A stretch of DNA of 64,000 nt from Mycobacterium sp. BK086 (GTDB taxonomy: Bacteria > Actinomycetota > Actinomycetes > Mycobacteriales > Mycobacteriaceae): positions 310,001-374,000 of the forward strand of contig SNWL01000008.1 of NCBI GenBank assembly GCA_004362315.1, read 5' to 3'. Shown here piece by piece: positions 18,005 through 25,865 of this stretch; position 1 is the first letter of the stretch; each line of letters opens with the position of its first letter. Below the pieces are notes generated by a model. That model had not been told where the DNA came from. It did no database searches and saw only the letters and a list, made by a program, of their open reading frames with translations. The position numbers and the translations under genes were made by a program.

Positions 18005-18658
18005 ATGGAGCGCATCCGCGGGCTGTCCACCGAGGTCTCGCCCGTGCCGACCACGCTTCATGGCCAGCTGTTCTTGCTGGCGTACGACCCCAAACTGGGC
18101 CGATTCGACGGGCACGATTCCACGCTGTTCGGGTTCGCTCTGCGTGCGGCGATGCTGGCCGACCTCTACCTGCAGGGGTACCTGGTCGAACGCGCAGGGT
18201 GCGCCGTCCCGGGCCGGGCCGCGAGCCCCGACGATCCCGCGCTTCGTGCCGCATTTGCTCAGGTCGGTGTGCACAATCGGGCGACCTGGGCCCAGTTGAT
18301 CGCCGGCAACGGCTACGAGGCCATCTCGGTGGTCCGGGAGCAGTTGGTCACCGAGGGTTGGTTGCGCACCGGCCGCCATGCCGTCCTGGCGGTGCCGGCC
18401 GCGAGCCTCGAGCCCTATGACCCGTGCCGGGTCGGCGCGCTGGCCGACGACGTCATCGGTGAGCTTCGGAACGCGATCGCGGAACGGCCGGCCGAGCCGT
18501 GGCTGCTGGCGGTGGGGTTGTTGGCTTTCCTGGCCCAATTGCCCGGCGTGGCTGACTTCGCCGCGACCGTCGACCGCCATCGGCTGCAAGACCTGGCGCG
18601 CGACGGCATCGCGCCCGTTTCCGGGCTGGCCGAAGCGATCCGGAGTGGGTCGGCATGA
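18005..18658 (+). CDS. GPP34 (Golgi phosphoprotein 3-like) domain protein
   Basis: 217-residue GPP34-family protein (LHGQLFLLAYDPKLGRF; LFGFALRAAMLADLYLQGYLV; a C-terminal helical bundle with LLAVGLLAFLAQLPGV). Eukaryotic GOLPH3 binds PI4P at the Golgi; bacterial homologues are uncharacterised and widespread in actinobacteria. ATG 18005 is chosen over GTG 17987 because GAGGAGGGGG at 17994-18003 lies just upstream of it. It overlaps a small Pro/Glu-rich ORF by 4 nt. A role in binding acidic lipid is a family-based inference. Confidence 0.82.
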   Translation: MERIRGLSTEVSPVPTTLHGQLFLLAYDPKLGRFDGHDSTLFGFALRAAMLADLYLQGYLVERAGCAVPGRAASPDDPALRAAFAQVGVHNRATWAQLIAGNGYEAISVVREQLVTEGWLRTGRHAVLAVPAASLEPYDPCRVGALADDVIGELRNAIAERPAEPWLLAVGLLAFLAQLPGVADFAATVDRHRLQDLARDGIAPVSGLAEAIRSGSA

Positions 18659-18783
18659 CCGGCAACGAGCGTCGGCATCTGCATCTGGTTCCGCCACCGA
18701 GCAGCGCCGAGGAGGACCCCGAACCGCCCGAACCGGACGATCCCGAGCCGCCGGACGAGCACTTACGCGTGTTGTTGTGGTGA
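18655..18783 (+). CDS. Small Pro/Glu-rich ORF (42 aa)
   Basis: Starts with ATGA overlapping the GPP34 stop and encodes 42 residues: MTGNERRHLHLVPPP followed by an acidic Pro-rich run (EEDPEPPEPDDPEPP) and DEHLRVLLW. The overlap, the coding-like composition and the end shortly before the copper operator argue for translation. No family is recognised. It could be a short acidic partner of the GPP34 protein. Confidence 0.55.
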   Translation: MTGNERRHLHLVPPPSSAEEDPEPPEPDDPEPPDEHLRVLLW

Positions 18784-18804
18784 GCGGACGAGGCACTGGA
18801 CAAC

Positions 18805-18821
18805 ATACCCCCTAGGGGTAT
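18805..18821. promoter_or_regulatory. CsoR-type copper operator
   Basis: Inverted repeat ATACCCC-CTA-GGGGTAT (7-bp perfect arms, 3-nt spacer), 10 nt upstream of the P1B ATPase ATG. It matches the general form of CsoR/RicR-type operators known upstream of copper efflux genes. No csoR gene is adjacent, so the repressor would act in trans. Its closeness to the start implies it covers the core promoter. Confidence 0.8.
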
Positions 18822-18831
18822 CATCTGAGGT

Positions 18832-20943
18832 ATGGCGACGACCGACCTCCAGTTGACCGGCATGAGCTGCGCGTCCTGCGCGGCCAGGATCGAACGCGGC
18901 CTCAACGACTTGGACGGTGTGCAGGCCACGGTGAACTTCGCCGTCGAGCGCGCACACGTCGAGCACGGGCCGCAGGTCTCCGAGCACGACCTCATTCACG
19001 CAGTGGAATCCACCGGCTACCACGCGTCGGTGGTGGACCACTCCGGCCCCGCCCACGACCACATGAACCACGACGTCCCCACCGAACAGTTGCGCCCCCG
19101 GCTCATCGGCTCGTCGGTGCTGGCGGTGCCGGTGGTGGCGCTCTCGATGGTGATGCCGTGGCAGTTCCCCGGCTGGCTGTGGGTGGTGCTGGCGCTGACG
19201 ACGCCGATCGTGTTCTGGGGCGGCTATCCGTTCCACAAGGCCGCGTTGAACAGCGCGCGGCACGGATCTTCGACGATGGACACCCTGGTGTCGATCGGCA
19301 CGCTGGCCGCCTACCTCTGGTCGCTGTACGCGGTGCTGACGGGGGCCGCCGAGCACGGGCATGGCCACGTGTATTTCGAGGTCGCCGCGGCGGTGACGGT
19401 GTTCCTGCTGGCCGGCCGGTACGCCGAGGCCAAAGCGAAGCGCTCGGCGGGAGCCGCCCTGCGCGCCCTGCTGTCGCTCGGCGCCAAGGACGCCACGGTG
19501 CTGCGCGACGGCGCCGAGGTGCGAATCCCGGTGAGCGAGTTGCGGGTTGGCGACGTGATCGTGGTGCGCCCCGGTGAGCGGGTGGCCACCGACGGGGTCG
19601 TGGTGGACGGCGCCTCGGCGCTGGACACCTCGGCGATGACGGGTGAGTCGGTGCCTGTCGACGTGCGCGCCGGTGCCGAGGTGCTCGGCGGTGCGGTGAA
19701 CACCTATGGGCGAATCCTGGTACGTGCCAGCCGGGTTGGCGCCGATACCCAACTGGCGCGAATGGCTCGGATGGTCACCGACGCACAGAGCGGCAAGGCT
19801 TCGATCCAGCGGCTGGCCGATCGGGTGTCCGGCGTCTTCGTCCCGGTGGTGCTGGCCATCGCCGTGATCACCTTGGCTGCTTGGCTTCTCGCGGGTGGGC
19901 CGGTCACGGCGGCATTCACCGCCGCGGTGGCGGTGTTGATCATTGCCTGCCCGTGTGCGCTCGGCCTGGCGACGCCCACCGCGATTCTGGTCGGCACCGG
20001 TCGCGGCGCGCAGCTCGGCGTGTTGATCAAGGAGCCGCAGGTGCTCGAGACCGTCACCGGTATCGATGCCGTCGTGCTGGACAAGACCGGCACCGTCACC
20101 ACCGGCACGATGACGGTCGCGGCCGTCGAAACCGACCCCGGCGCCGACAGCGACGTCGTGTTGGCCTGGGCCGCGGCTGTCGAGTCGGCCTCCGAGCACC
20201 CGGTGGCCGCCGCGATCGTGGCCGCCGCCCGCGAGCGCGGCCTGAACGTGCCCGCCGTCAGCGACTTCGCCAACGACCCCGGCACCGGGGTCAGCGGGGT
20301 TGTCGACGGGGTGACGGTCCGGGTGGCCCGCGCCTCGGATGACGACGGCCGCACCAGCGTGGCCGTGACCTGGGACGGTGCCCAGCGCGGGGTCATCCGG
20401 CTGGTCGACGCCGTCAAACCGACCAGCGCTGAGGCGATCGCCGAACTGAAGACCATGGGCATCACCCCGATCCTGCTGACTGGTGACAATCCGGCCGTCG
20501 CGGCGCAGGTGGCTACCGAGGTGGGCATCGCGCCCGAGAACGTCATCGCCGGTGTGCTGCCGTCGGAGAAGGCCGAGGCGATCACGCGCCTGCAGGCACA
20601 GGGCCGCAAGGTCGCGATGGTCGGCGACGGGGTCAACGACTCCGTGGCGCTGGCCACCGCCGACGTCGGCATGGCGATGGGCACCGGCACCGACGCCGCG
20701 ATCGAGGCCGGCGACATCACGCTGGTCCGCGGTGACCTGCGGACGGTTCCGACCGCGCTACGGCTGTCGTCGCGCACGCTGCGGATCATCAAGCAGAACC
20801 TGTTCTGGGCGTTCGGCTACAACGTGGCGGCCATTCCGCTGGCAGCGCTGGGCTTGTTGAACCCGATGATCGCCGGCGCCGCGATGGCGTTCTCCTCGGT
20901 CCTGGTGGTGACGAACAGCCTGCGCCTCAAGCGCTTCAAGTGA
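18832..20943 (+). CDS. Copper-type P1B ATPase (CopA/CtpV-like)
   Basis: 703-residue heavy-metal-translocating P-type ATPase. The N-terminal HMA domain has GMSCASCAARIE (C13, C16). A His-rich linker HSGPAHDHMNHD and a periplasmic loop EHGHGH follow. The TGES actuator motif, membrane CPC (IIACPCALGLATP), phosphorylation DKTGTVTTG, SEHP and MVGDGVNDS motifs are present. CPC plus CxxC and the CsoR-type operator upstream indicate Cu(I) export. The hinge reads GDGVNDSVAL rather than the common GDGINDAPAL. The gene stands alone between the GPP34 pair and DUF2236. Confidence 0.93.
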   Translation: MATTDLQLTGMSCASCAARIERGLNDLDGVQATVNFAVERAHVEHGPQVSEHDLIHAVESTGYHASVVDHSGPAHDHMNHDVPTEQLRPRLIGSSVLAVPVVALSMVMPWQFPGWLWVVLALTTPIVFWGGYPFHKAALNSARHGSSTMDTLVSIGTLAAYLWSLYAVLTGAAEHGHGHVYFEVAAAVTVFLLAGRYAEAKAKRSAGAALRALLSLGAKDATVLRDGAEVRIPVSELRVGDVIVVRPGERVATDGVVVDGASALDTSAMTGESVPVDVRAGAEVLGGAVNTYGRILVRASRVGADTQLARMARMVTDAQSGKASIQRLADRVSGVFVPVVLAIAVITLAAWLLAGGPVTAAFTAAVAVLIIACPCALGLATPTAILVGTGRGAQLGVLIKEPQVLETVTGIDAVVLDKTGTVTTGTMTVAAVETDPGADSDVVLAWAAAVESASEHPVAAAIVAAARERGLNVPAVSDFANDPGTGVSGVVDGVTVRVARASDDDGRTSVAVTWDGAQRGVIRLVDAVKPTSAEAIAELKTMGITPILLTGDNPAVAAQVATEVGIAPENVIAGVLPSEKAEAITRLQAQGRKVAMVGDGVNDSVALATADVGMAMGTGTDAAIEAGDITLVRGDLRTVPTALRLSSRTLRIIKQNLFWAFGYNVAAIPLAALGLLNPMIAGAAMAFSSVLVVTNSLRLKRFK

Positions 20944-20961
20944 CGCTGGTCACGAACCCGT

Positions 20962-20987
20962 TGGTACAAAGTGCGAAATCTGTAACA
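20962..20987. promoter_or_regulatory. Imperfect inverted repeat upstream of the DUF2236-TetR operon
   Basis: TGGTACA (20962-20968) and TGTAACA (20981-20987) form an imperfect inverted repeat (6 of 7 pairs) with a 12-nt spacer, ending 8 nt before the DUF2236 start. Because the TetR gene is the second gene of this operon, the repeat is a plausible autoregulatory operator. This is inferred from position only. Confidence 0.35.
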
Positions 20988-20995
20988 CTGTCCCA

Positions 20996-21859
20996 ATGAC
21001 CGACCTCGCCGAGCCTCAGTCCGCGACCGACGCCCTGCCGCTGGGCCCGCGGTCACTGGTGTGGCGCTACTTCGGCGACAACCGGATGTTCCTCATCGGG
21101 CCCCGTCCGGCGGTGCTGCAGAACATGCTGGCCGAGCTGGGTCAGGGCGTCCTGGACCATTCGGTGTTCTTCGCCGACACCGCGGCGCGGGTCAAGCGTT
21201 CACTGCCGCCGATCTTCATGACCGTCTACGGCGCCGACGACGACAATGCCGGCGCCAGCGTCCGCGACTTCCACCACAACATCAAGGGCGATATGCCCGA
21301 CGGCAAGCGCTATCACGCGCTGGATCCCGACACCTACTTCTGGGCGCACGCCACCTTCTTCGACCAGGCGCTCTACTTCGCGGACACCTTCGTCAAACGG
21401 CTCTCGCGCGAGGAGAAGGAGCAGATGTACCTGGAGTCCAAGACGTGGTACCGCCGCTACGGCGTCAGCGATCGCCCGATGCCCGCCGACTACGCGGAGT
21501 TCGAGCGCTACTGGGATCGCATGATCGACGAGGTGCTGGTCGCCCACTCCACCGCCAAGTACGGCGTCGGCTACGTCACCAAGGGATTCCCGAAGCCCAA
21601 GGGCGTCAGCCCGTTGGCGTGGCGGCTGGTGTCGCCGGTGTTCAACCCTGTCGCGGCGTTCCTGACCACCGGCGGGATGCCACCGCGCACCCGCGAGCTG
21701 CTCGGCCTGCCCTGGAGCGAGCGCAAGGAACGCAACTATCAGCGCTTCGCGGCGCTGTGGCGCTCGCGTCCGGTCAACTGGCTGTGGGATCATCTCCCGA
21801 TGGACGTGCGCTACAACCGATACGCCGCAAAGGGTTTCGCGCAGGCAGGGCATGCCTGA
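20996..21859 (+). CDS. DUF2236 (oxygenase MpaB-family) protein
   Basis: 287-residue DUF2236/ER-bound oxygenase mpaB-like protein. It contains [60 protein letters not shown] and a C-terminal helical part with [12 protein letters not shown]. Some family members (latex-clearing protein Lcp) are haem b oxygenases; His residues in FHHN and WAHATF are candidate ligands or catalytic residues. The stop overlaps the TetR start by 8 nt, a pairing I recall as common in mycobacteria. Substrate unknown. Confidence 0.85.
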   Translation: MTDLAEPQSATDALPLGPRSLVWRYFGDNRMFLIGPRPAVLQNMLAELGQGVLDHSVFFADTAARVKRSLPPIFMTVYGADDDNAGASVRDFHHNIKGDMPDGKRYHALDPDTYFWAHATFFDQALYFADTFVKRLSREEKEQMYLESKTWYRRYGVSDRPMPADYAEFERYWDRMIDEVLVAHSTAKYGVGYVTKGFPKPKGVSPLAWRLVSPVFNPVAAFLTTGGMPPRTRELLGLPWSERKERNYQRFAALWRSRPVNWLWDHLPMDVRYNRYAAKGFAQAGHA

Positions 21860-22439
21860 CCAGGCGACCGAAGCGATCCTCGACGCCGCGCTCGTCGAGT
21901 TCGACCAGCATGGCATCCGCCGGGTCGCCCTCGATGACGTCGCCCGCCGGGCCGGGGTGAGCCGCACGACGATCTATCGCCGCTTCGCCAACAAGGACGA
22001 TCTGGTGTCCGCCGTGGTGGACCGCGAGAACGTGCAGCTGTTCGCCGATATCGCCGAAGAGCTCAAAAGCAAACGGCCGCAATCCAACTACTATGTCGAG
22101 GCATTCACTCAGGCGCTCCTGCGTGGCCGCAAGCACCGAGTGCTCAACCGGATGGTGCACGACGAACCGGCCTTGACACTCGAGCTGGCCCGCAGGCATT
22201 ACGCGGCGGCGGTGCAGCGCATCGAGGTCGCCTTGCACGTGATCTTCCCGCCCGGCTTCGCCGACCGGATCGGCCCGGAAGCCGTGCATGAACTGGCCGA
22301 CAACATCTGGCGGTACACGATCATGGCGGCGCTACTGCCCGGACCGGATCCGATCGAAACCGTGGACGATATAAGAGCTTTCGCCACCAAGCATTTCCTG
22401 CCCAGCCTGCCCGAGGCGCTGCGCGCGGTTCCGGTCTAG
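21852..22439 (+). CDS. TetR-family transcriptional regulator
   Basis: 195-residue regulator with an N-terminal TetR HTH ([44 protein letters not shown]) and a ligand-binding C-terminal domain. It overlaps the DUF2236 gene, so it probably controls that gene and itself, possibly via the repeat at 20962-20987. Its TAG stop shares a CTAG tetranucleotide (22436-22439) with the stop of the convergent small gene. Confidence 0.88.
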   Translation: MPDQATEAILDAALVEFDQHGIRRVALDDVARRAGVSRTTIYRRFANKDDLVSAVVDRENVQLFADIAEELKSKRPQSNYYVEAFTQALLRGRKHRVLNRMVHDEPALTLELARRHYAAAVQRIEVALHVIFPPGFADRIGPEAVHELADNIWRYTIMAALLPGPDPIETVDDIRAFATKHFLPSLPEALRAVPV

Positions 22440-22657
22440 TTGCCGGCGGGGCAGTCCAGGTCGACATAGGCGGTTGGTGACGATCGGTGCACGTCTGTGA
22501 CCGTGCACTGAGTCAGATCTCCGTTCGGTGAGCCGTTGAACTGCACCGTGAAGCCTTGACTCTGTAGTTCGCTGACGATGTCGGTCGTCGACCCGCTCCC
22601 CGAGGAAACGATATGGGCGACGCTGATGAGTGCTGCTCCAATGATGTTGCTGTACAT
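22436..22657 (-). CDS. Small exported mycobacterial protein (two Cys)
   Basis: 73-residue protein with an N-terminal hydrophobic segment ([16 protein letters not shown]) resembling an uncleaved signal or anchor. A small domain follows: [18 protein letters not shown], then [11 protein letters not shown] and [12 protein letters not shown]. The two Cys could form a disulfide outside the cell. It belongs to a family of short mycobacterial exported proteins of unknown function. The region 22664-22684 just upstream is nearly identical to the sigma-gene promoter, which suggests membership of the ECF regulon. Confidence 0.72.
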   Translation of the reverse strand: MYSNIIGAALISVAHIVSSGSGSTTDIVSELQSQGFTVQFNGSPNGDLTQCTVTDVHRSSPTAYVDLDCPAGN

Positions 22658-22663
22658 GCCTTT

Positions 22664-22684
22664 AGATAGGCGGGGAGGTTACAC
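22664..22684 (-). promoter_or_regulatory. Shared ECF-locus promoter element, copy 1
   Basis: On the minus strand this reads GTGTAACC, then TCCCCG, then CCTATCT, ending 6 nt before the small gene ATG. It matches the element at 23963-23983 at 19 of 21 positions. The TATCT part is placed where a -10 element of a leaderless transcript would be. Whether GTGTAACC is a sigma -35 or a repressor half-site is not decided by sequence. Confidence 0.6.
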
Positions 22685-22693
22685 GACCGTTCG

Positions 22694-23398
22694 CTAAGTC
22701 GTTTGCGTCGGGGGAGCCAGGACTTCCACCACGCCGTTTTGCTCACGGACCTCGAAGTGGGGCAACGGCTTCGGGGCGATCGGCAGGGCATGGGTGACGA
22801 CCATCCCGGTCGGCGAGAACGACGTCGAGTGGCACGGGCAGCGCAGCCGGTCGACGGTCTGGTCGAACCACAGCTTGCAGCCCTGGTGGGTGCACACGCC
22901 CGACACCGCCTGCACCGTGCCGTTCACCCGGCCGACGAAACCACTGACCGAACCCAGGTCGAAGGCGTGCATTCCGCCCTCGGACACCTGCGCGCTGGAC
23001 GCCACGGTCTGCCAGGATCCGTCGAGGGGCACCATATGGGGGTCGGCGACCGGGGGTTCGCCGGTTGTGGGGCGCAGCACCAGCCGGTCGACGGATACCG
23101 CCGCCACCGCCGCCGTTGCGGCGGCGGTGGTGCCGACGATCACCTGCCTGCGGGTGGCCGACGGCGCCGCCTTGGGCGGCACTGCGACGGGTGCCGGCTC
23201 TGACGACATCTCGCCGGCCAATCGCGCCCTGAGCCCGGCCACGAATTCCGGTCGGGGCTCGCTCGCGTCGTCGCGAGCGGCGGTCAGGTCGATGGCGGTG
23301 CGCAGCTGTGCGGCCTCGAAGTCGTCCGGGCTGAAGCTCTTCGGCTGGCGCCCGGCCAGCATGTCGTCGATGTAGCGACGCAGTTCACGGCGGGTCAT
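22694..23398 (-). CDS. Membrane-anchored Rieske [2Fe-2S] protein, candidate anti-sigma factor
   Basis: 234-residue protein. Residues 1-80 are hydrophilic and predicted cytoplasmic; a single helix follows a twin-Arg (TRRQVIVGTTAAATAAVAAVSV, about 82-103); the outer part is a Rieske domain with CTHQGC (C169, H171, C174) and CPCH (C187, C189, H190). These supply the two Cys and two His cluster ligands plus a disulfide pair as in bc1-type Rieske proteins. It starts within the sigma-factor stop (4-nt overlap). Cytoplasmic N-terminus plus external sensor domain is the topology of an anti-sigma factor, but there is no zinc-type HxxxCxxC motif, so that role is inferred. Confidence 0.85.
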   Translation of the reverse strand: MTRRELRRYIDDMLAGRQPKSFSPDDFEAAQLRTAIDLTAARDDASEPRPEFVAGLRARLAGEMSSEPAPVAVPPKAAPSATRRQVIVGTTAAATAAVAAVSVDRLVLRPTTGEPPVADPHMVPLDGSWQTVASSAQVSEGGMHAFDLGSVSGFVGRVNGTVQAVSGVCTHQGCKLWFDQTVDRLRCPCHSTSFSPTGMVVTHALPIAPKPLPHFEVREQNGVVEVLAPPTQTT

Positions 23399-23955
23399 GG
23401 ATGTGCCCCCTCGCTGATCTGCGCGGCCAGTCGCAGCGCCCGGTGTTGCAGCACTTTGGCATTCGCGACGCTGATGCCGAGGGTACTGGCCGCCTCGCGC
23501 ACCGAACAGCCTTGAAGGAAGCGGAGTTCGAGCACGCGTCGGTAGTTGTCGGGAAGAGCCTCCAGCAGTGCGGCGACGCGTTGGGGTGCGGTGCTCGGGG
23601 CCGCCGGACCGAAGACGGTGGCGGGCAGGTCCTCGATGGTGGTGATCTCAGTCCCCAGGGTGGCCCGCCAGTGCGCGGCCAGCACAGTGCGCGCGGTGGC
23701 CCGCAGGTAGGCCCGCACCTCGGGGATGCTGGCCGTCAGGCGCAGTGGCCGCATGGCGGCCAGGAAGACCTCCGAGGTCAGGTCTTCGGCGTCGGCTCGA
23801 TTTCCGACCCGGCCGAAGATCATCCGGTACACCCACGTCACGTTGTCGTCGTAGACGGCTTCCCAATCCGGATAGTGCGCATCGGGGACCAGACGCAGGT
23901 CTGGTCGCGGGCGCCGATCGTCGTCCGCCGCCATCGTCGTTTGCCTTCCGCTCAT
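23395..23955 (-). CDS. ECF-type RNA polymerase sigma factor
   Basis: 186-residue sigma-70 family ECF factor from ATG 23955. Region 2 is about residues 35-95 (YDDNVTWVYRMIFGRVGNRADAEDLTSEVFLAA) and region 4 about 130-178 (LPDNYRRVLELRFLQGCSVREAASTLGISVANAKVLQHRAL). It is translationally coupled to the Rieske protein. The start is placed so the shared promoter element ends 7 nt upstream, consistent with a leaderless transcript. An ATG at 23934 is an alternative. Probably directs itself, the small gene at 22436 and perhaps the cupredoxin operon. Confidence 0.9.
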   Translation of the reverse strand: MSGRQTTMAADDDRRPRPDLRLVPDAHYPDWEAVYDDNVTWVYRMIFGRVGNRADAEDLTSEVFLAAMRPLRLTASIPEVRAYLRATARTVLAAHWRATLGTEITTIEDLPATVFGPAAPSTAPQRVAALLEALPDNYRRVLELRFLQGCSVREAASTLGISVANAKVLQHRALRLAAQISEGAHP

Positions 23956-23962
23956 CACCCAG

Positions 23963-24000
23963 AGATAGGCGGCGGGGTTACACAGCCGTCCGTGTAACCC
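23963..24000. promoter_or_regulatory. Bidirectional ECF-locus control region with 9-bp inverted repeat
   Basis: GGGTTACAC (23975-23983) and GTGTAACCC (23992-24000) form a perfect 9-bp inverted repeat with an 8-nt spacer. On the minus strand the inner arm continues into CCTATCT seven nt before the sigma start. On the plus strand the other arm continues into CTACCTC toward the cupredoxin gene, 64 nt away. The site therefore faces both divergent operons and shares its core with 22664-22684. Confidence 0.6.
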
Positions 24001-24064
24001 GCGCCCTACCTCTTGATGAGACGGTCCGCGCCGCGGACATGGTTCAGCCGAGGAGGCAGATTTC

Positions 24065-24520
24065 ATGCACTACTCCCGTACCGCGCTCGCCTGCGTCGCG
24101 GTCGCAGTTGGCGTCGCCGGGTGCTCAGCCCCGGCGAAAGCGCCCACACCGACGGTCGATTTCGGCTCCAACGGCGGCACATCGGTCGGCATGCCCGGGA
24201 TGTCGGGCATGCCCGCCATGGGGCCGATGTCGTCGGCCTCGACGTCGACGCCACCGGCCGCGCCGGTCGCCGGCACCGCGGTGAACATCACCAACTTCGC
24301 GTTCGCCCCGGCCAACCTGACCGTCAAGGTCGGCGACACCGTCACGTGGACCAACAAGGACGAGGAGCCCCACAACGTGGTCGCCAACGACGGAGCGTTC
24401 CGATCGCCTGGGATGGACGCCAACGCCACGTTCACCTACACCTTCACCAAGGCGGGCAGCTTCGACTACATCTGTGGCATCCACCCGTTCATGCACGGCA
24501 CCGTGGTGGTGACCGCGTGA
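24065..24520 (+). CDS. Cupredoxin (plastocyanin-like) lipoprotein with Met-rich linker
   Basis: 151-residue exported lipoprotein. It has a signal peptide with lipobox VAGC (C20), then a Met-rich linker (VGMPGMSGMPAMGPM, about residues 41-55). The cupredoxin domain has type-1 copper ligands H103 (EEPHNVV), C137, H140 and M143 (YICGIHPFMHG). GAGGAGGC lies upstream of the ATG. The Met-rich segment could bind Cu(I). It heads an operon with a metallophosphatase and a membrane protein, divergent from the ECF/Rieske pair. Probable role: copper or electron-transfer chemistry at the outer face of the membrane. Confidence 0.9.
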   Translation: MHYSRTALACVAVAVGVAGCSAPAKAPTPTVDFGSNGGTSVGMPGMSGMPAMGPMSSASTSTPPAAPVAGTAVNITNFAFAPANLTVKVGDTVTWTNKDEEPHNVVANDGAFRSPGMDANATFTYTFTKAGSFDYICGIHPFMHGTVVVTA

Positions 24521-25440
24521 ACGGCGATCCGCAGCAGATGAGCAGGCGCCAGCTCATGCGCCACGGTGCCTGGTTCGGTGCCGCGGTGGGTCTGGCGGTC
24601 GTCGGCGGCGAGGTGCTCTCCCATGTCGCCGCCGCCCCGGCGGCCACCCCGGCCCGGCCGAGTCTGCGGTTCGCGCAGATCAGCGACAGTCACATCGGGT
24701 TCAACGGCACCGCCAACCCCGATGTGGTGGGCTCCTTCGAGCGGGCCATCAAGCAGATCAACAACCTCGGCTACACACCGGATTTCGTCATCCACACCGG
24801 TGATCTGACCCATCTGGCCACACCGGCCCAGTTCGATCAGGTCAACCAGATGATGGGCAGCCTCAACACCCCGCACGTCTTCACCGTGCCCGGCGAGCAT
24901 GACTCGGTCGACGACGCCGGGCAGAAGTACCGTTCGGTCTTCGGGGCAGGCACCCGTGGTGACGGTTGGTACAGCTTCGACATCGCCGGTGTCCACGTCA
25001 TCGGACTGGTCAACACGCTGAATCTCAAGAAGCTGGGCCATCTCGGAGCCGATCAGTTGGAGTTCGTCGAAAAGGACGTGGCGGCACTGTCGTCCGACAC
25101 CCCGATCATCGTGTTCAGCCACATCCCGCTGTTCGCGATGTACCCGGACTGGGGCTGGGGCACCGACGACGCCACCCAGGCGCTGAGCTACCTGCGCCGG
25201 TTCTCGTCGGTCACCTGCCTGAACGGCCATGTCCACCAGTTGTTTTCGAAGACCGAGGACAACGTCACGTTTTACAGCGGCACCACCACGGCCTACCCGC
25301 TGCCGCATCCTGGCGATGGCCCGGCGCCCAAGCCGCTCACCCTGCCGGCCGGCCAACTGCATGACGCGCTCGGCATCCGCGAGGTCAGCTACACCAAGGG
25401 CCAGACCATGCTGGCGCTGAAAGAGGAGACGCTGCAATGA
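24517..25440 (+). CDS. Tat-exported metallophosphoesterase
   Basis: 307-residue calcineurin-like phosphoesterase. A twin-arginine signal is visible (SRRQLMRHGAWFGAAVGLAVV). Metal motifs are FAQISDSHIG, VIHTGDLTH, VPGEHDS, VFSHIPL and LNGHVHQ. The usual GNH(D/E) appears as GEHD, so the bridging Asn is Glu. GTG 24517 overlaps the cupredoxin stop by 4 nt; ATG 24538 is an alternative start. Substrate unknown; localisation with the cupredoxin outside the cytoplasm is predicted. Confidence 0.86.
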   Translation: MNGDPQQMSRRQLMRHGAWFGAAVGLAVVGGEVLSHVAAAPAATPARPSLRFAQISDSHIGFNGTANPDVVGSFERAIKQINNLGYTPDFVIHTGDLTHLATPAQFDQVNQMMGSLNTPHVFTVPGEHDSVDDAGQKYRSVFGAGTRGDGWYSFDIAGVHVIGLVNTLNLKKLGHLGADQLEFVEKDVAALSSDTPIIVFSHIPLFAMYPDWGWGTDDATQALSYLRRFSSVTCLNGHVHQLFSKTEDNVTFYSGTTTAYPLPHPGDGPAPKPLTLPAGQLHDALGIREVSYTKGQTMLALKEETLQ

Positions 25441-25820
25441 CCCGGCTCATCAACTTCGGCATCGCGGCCGGCCTTCTGGTCAGCGCTGCCAGCCACGGCT
25501 ACCTGTTCCTGCACGGGTACCAGTACATCCCGGCGATAGGCCCCGGATTCCTGGTCCTGACAAGCGTTTCCGTCGCGCTGGCAATCCTGATCGCACTCGG
25601 CGGGCCCGGCTGGCTGCGGATGGCCGCGTTGCTGGTCTCCCTCGGCGCGCTCGGCGCCTTCGCGCTTTCGCGCACGATCGGGGTGATGGGCTTCATCGAA
25701 CGGGGTTGGGAGGCGCCGCACGGGCCGATCAGTGTGCTCGCCGAAGCCGCCACGGTCGTGCTGTGTGCGTGGTCGCTGGTCCGGCGCGGGGCACCAGTCC
25801 CCGCTGGTCAATTCGAGTAG
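25437..25820 (+). CDS. Four-helix membrane protein of the cupredoxin operon
   Basis: 127-residue protein with about four hydrophobic helices (LINFGIAAGLLVSAASHGYLFL; GFLVLTSVSVALAILIALGG; MAALLVSLGALGAFALS; ISVLAEAATVVLCAWSLV). The ATG overlaps the phosphoesterase stop by 4 nt, so it is a member of the operon. A His (SHGYLFLHGYQY) lies at the end of helix 1. I do not recognise a characterised family. Confidence 0.75.
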   Translation: MTRLINFGIAAGLLVSAASHGYLFLHGYQYIPAIGPGFLVLTSVSVALAILIALGGPGWLRMAALLVSLGALGAFALSRTIGVMGFIERGWEAPHGPISVLAEAATVVLCAWSLVRRGAPVPAGQFE

Positions 25821-25865
25821 GGCACTACTGAGGCGTCGCGCGCCTCGCGCGCCTACCGTTGCAGG

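Noticed and set aside
18763-20199. 478-codon open frame on the minus strand across the copper ATPase
   Set aside because: Antisense shadow of a gene with complete P1B ATPase motifs; product is His/Arg/Gly-rich with no recognisable domain.
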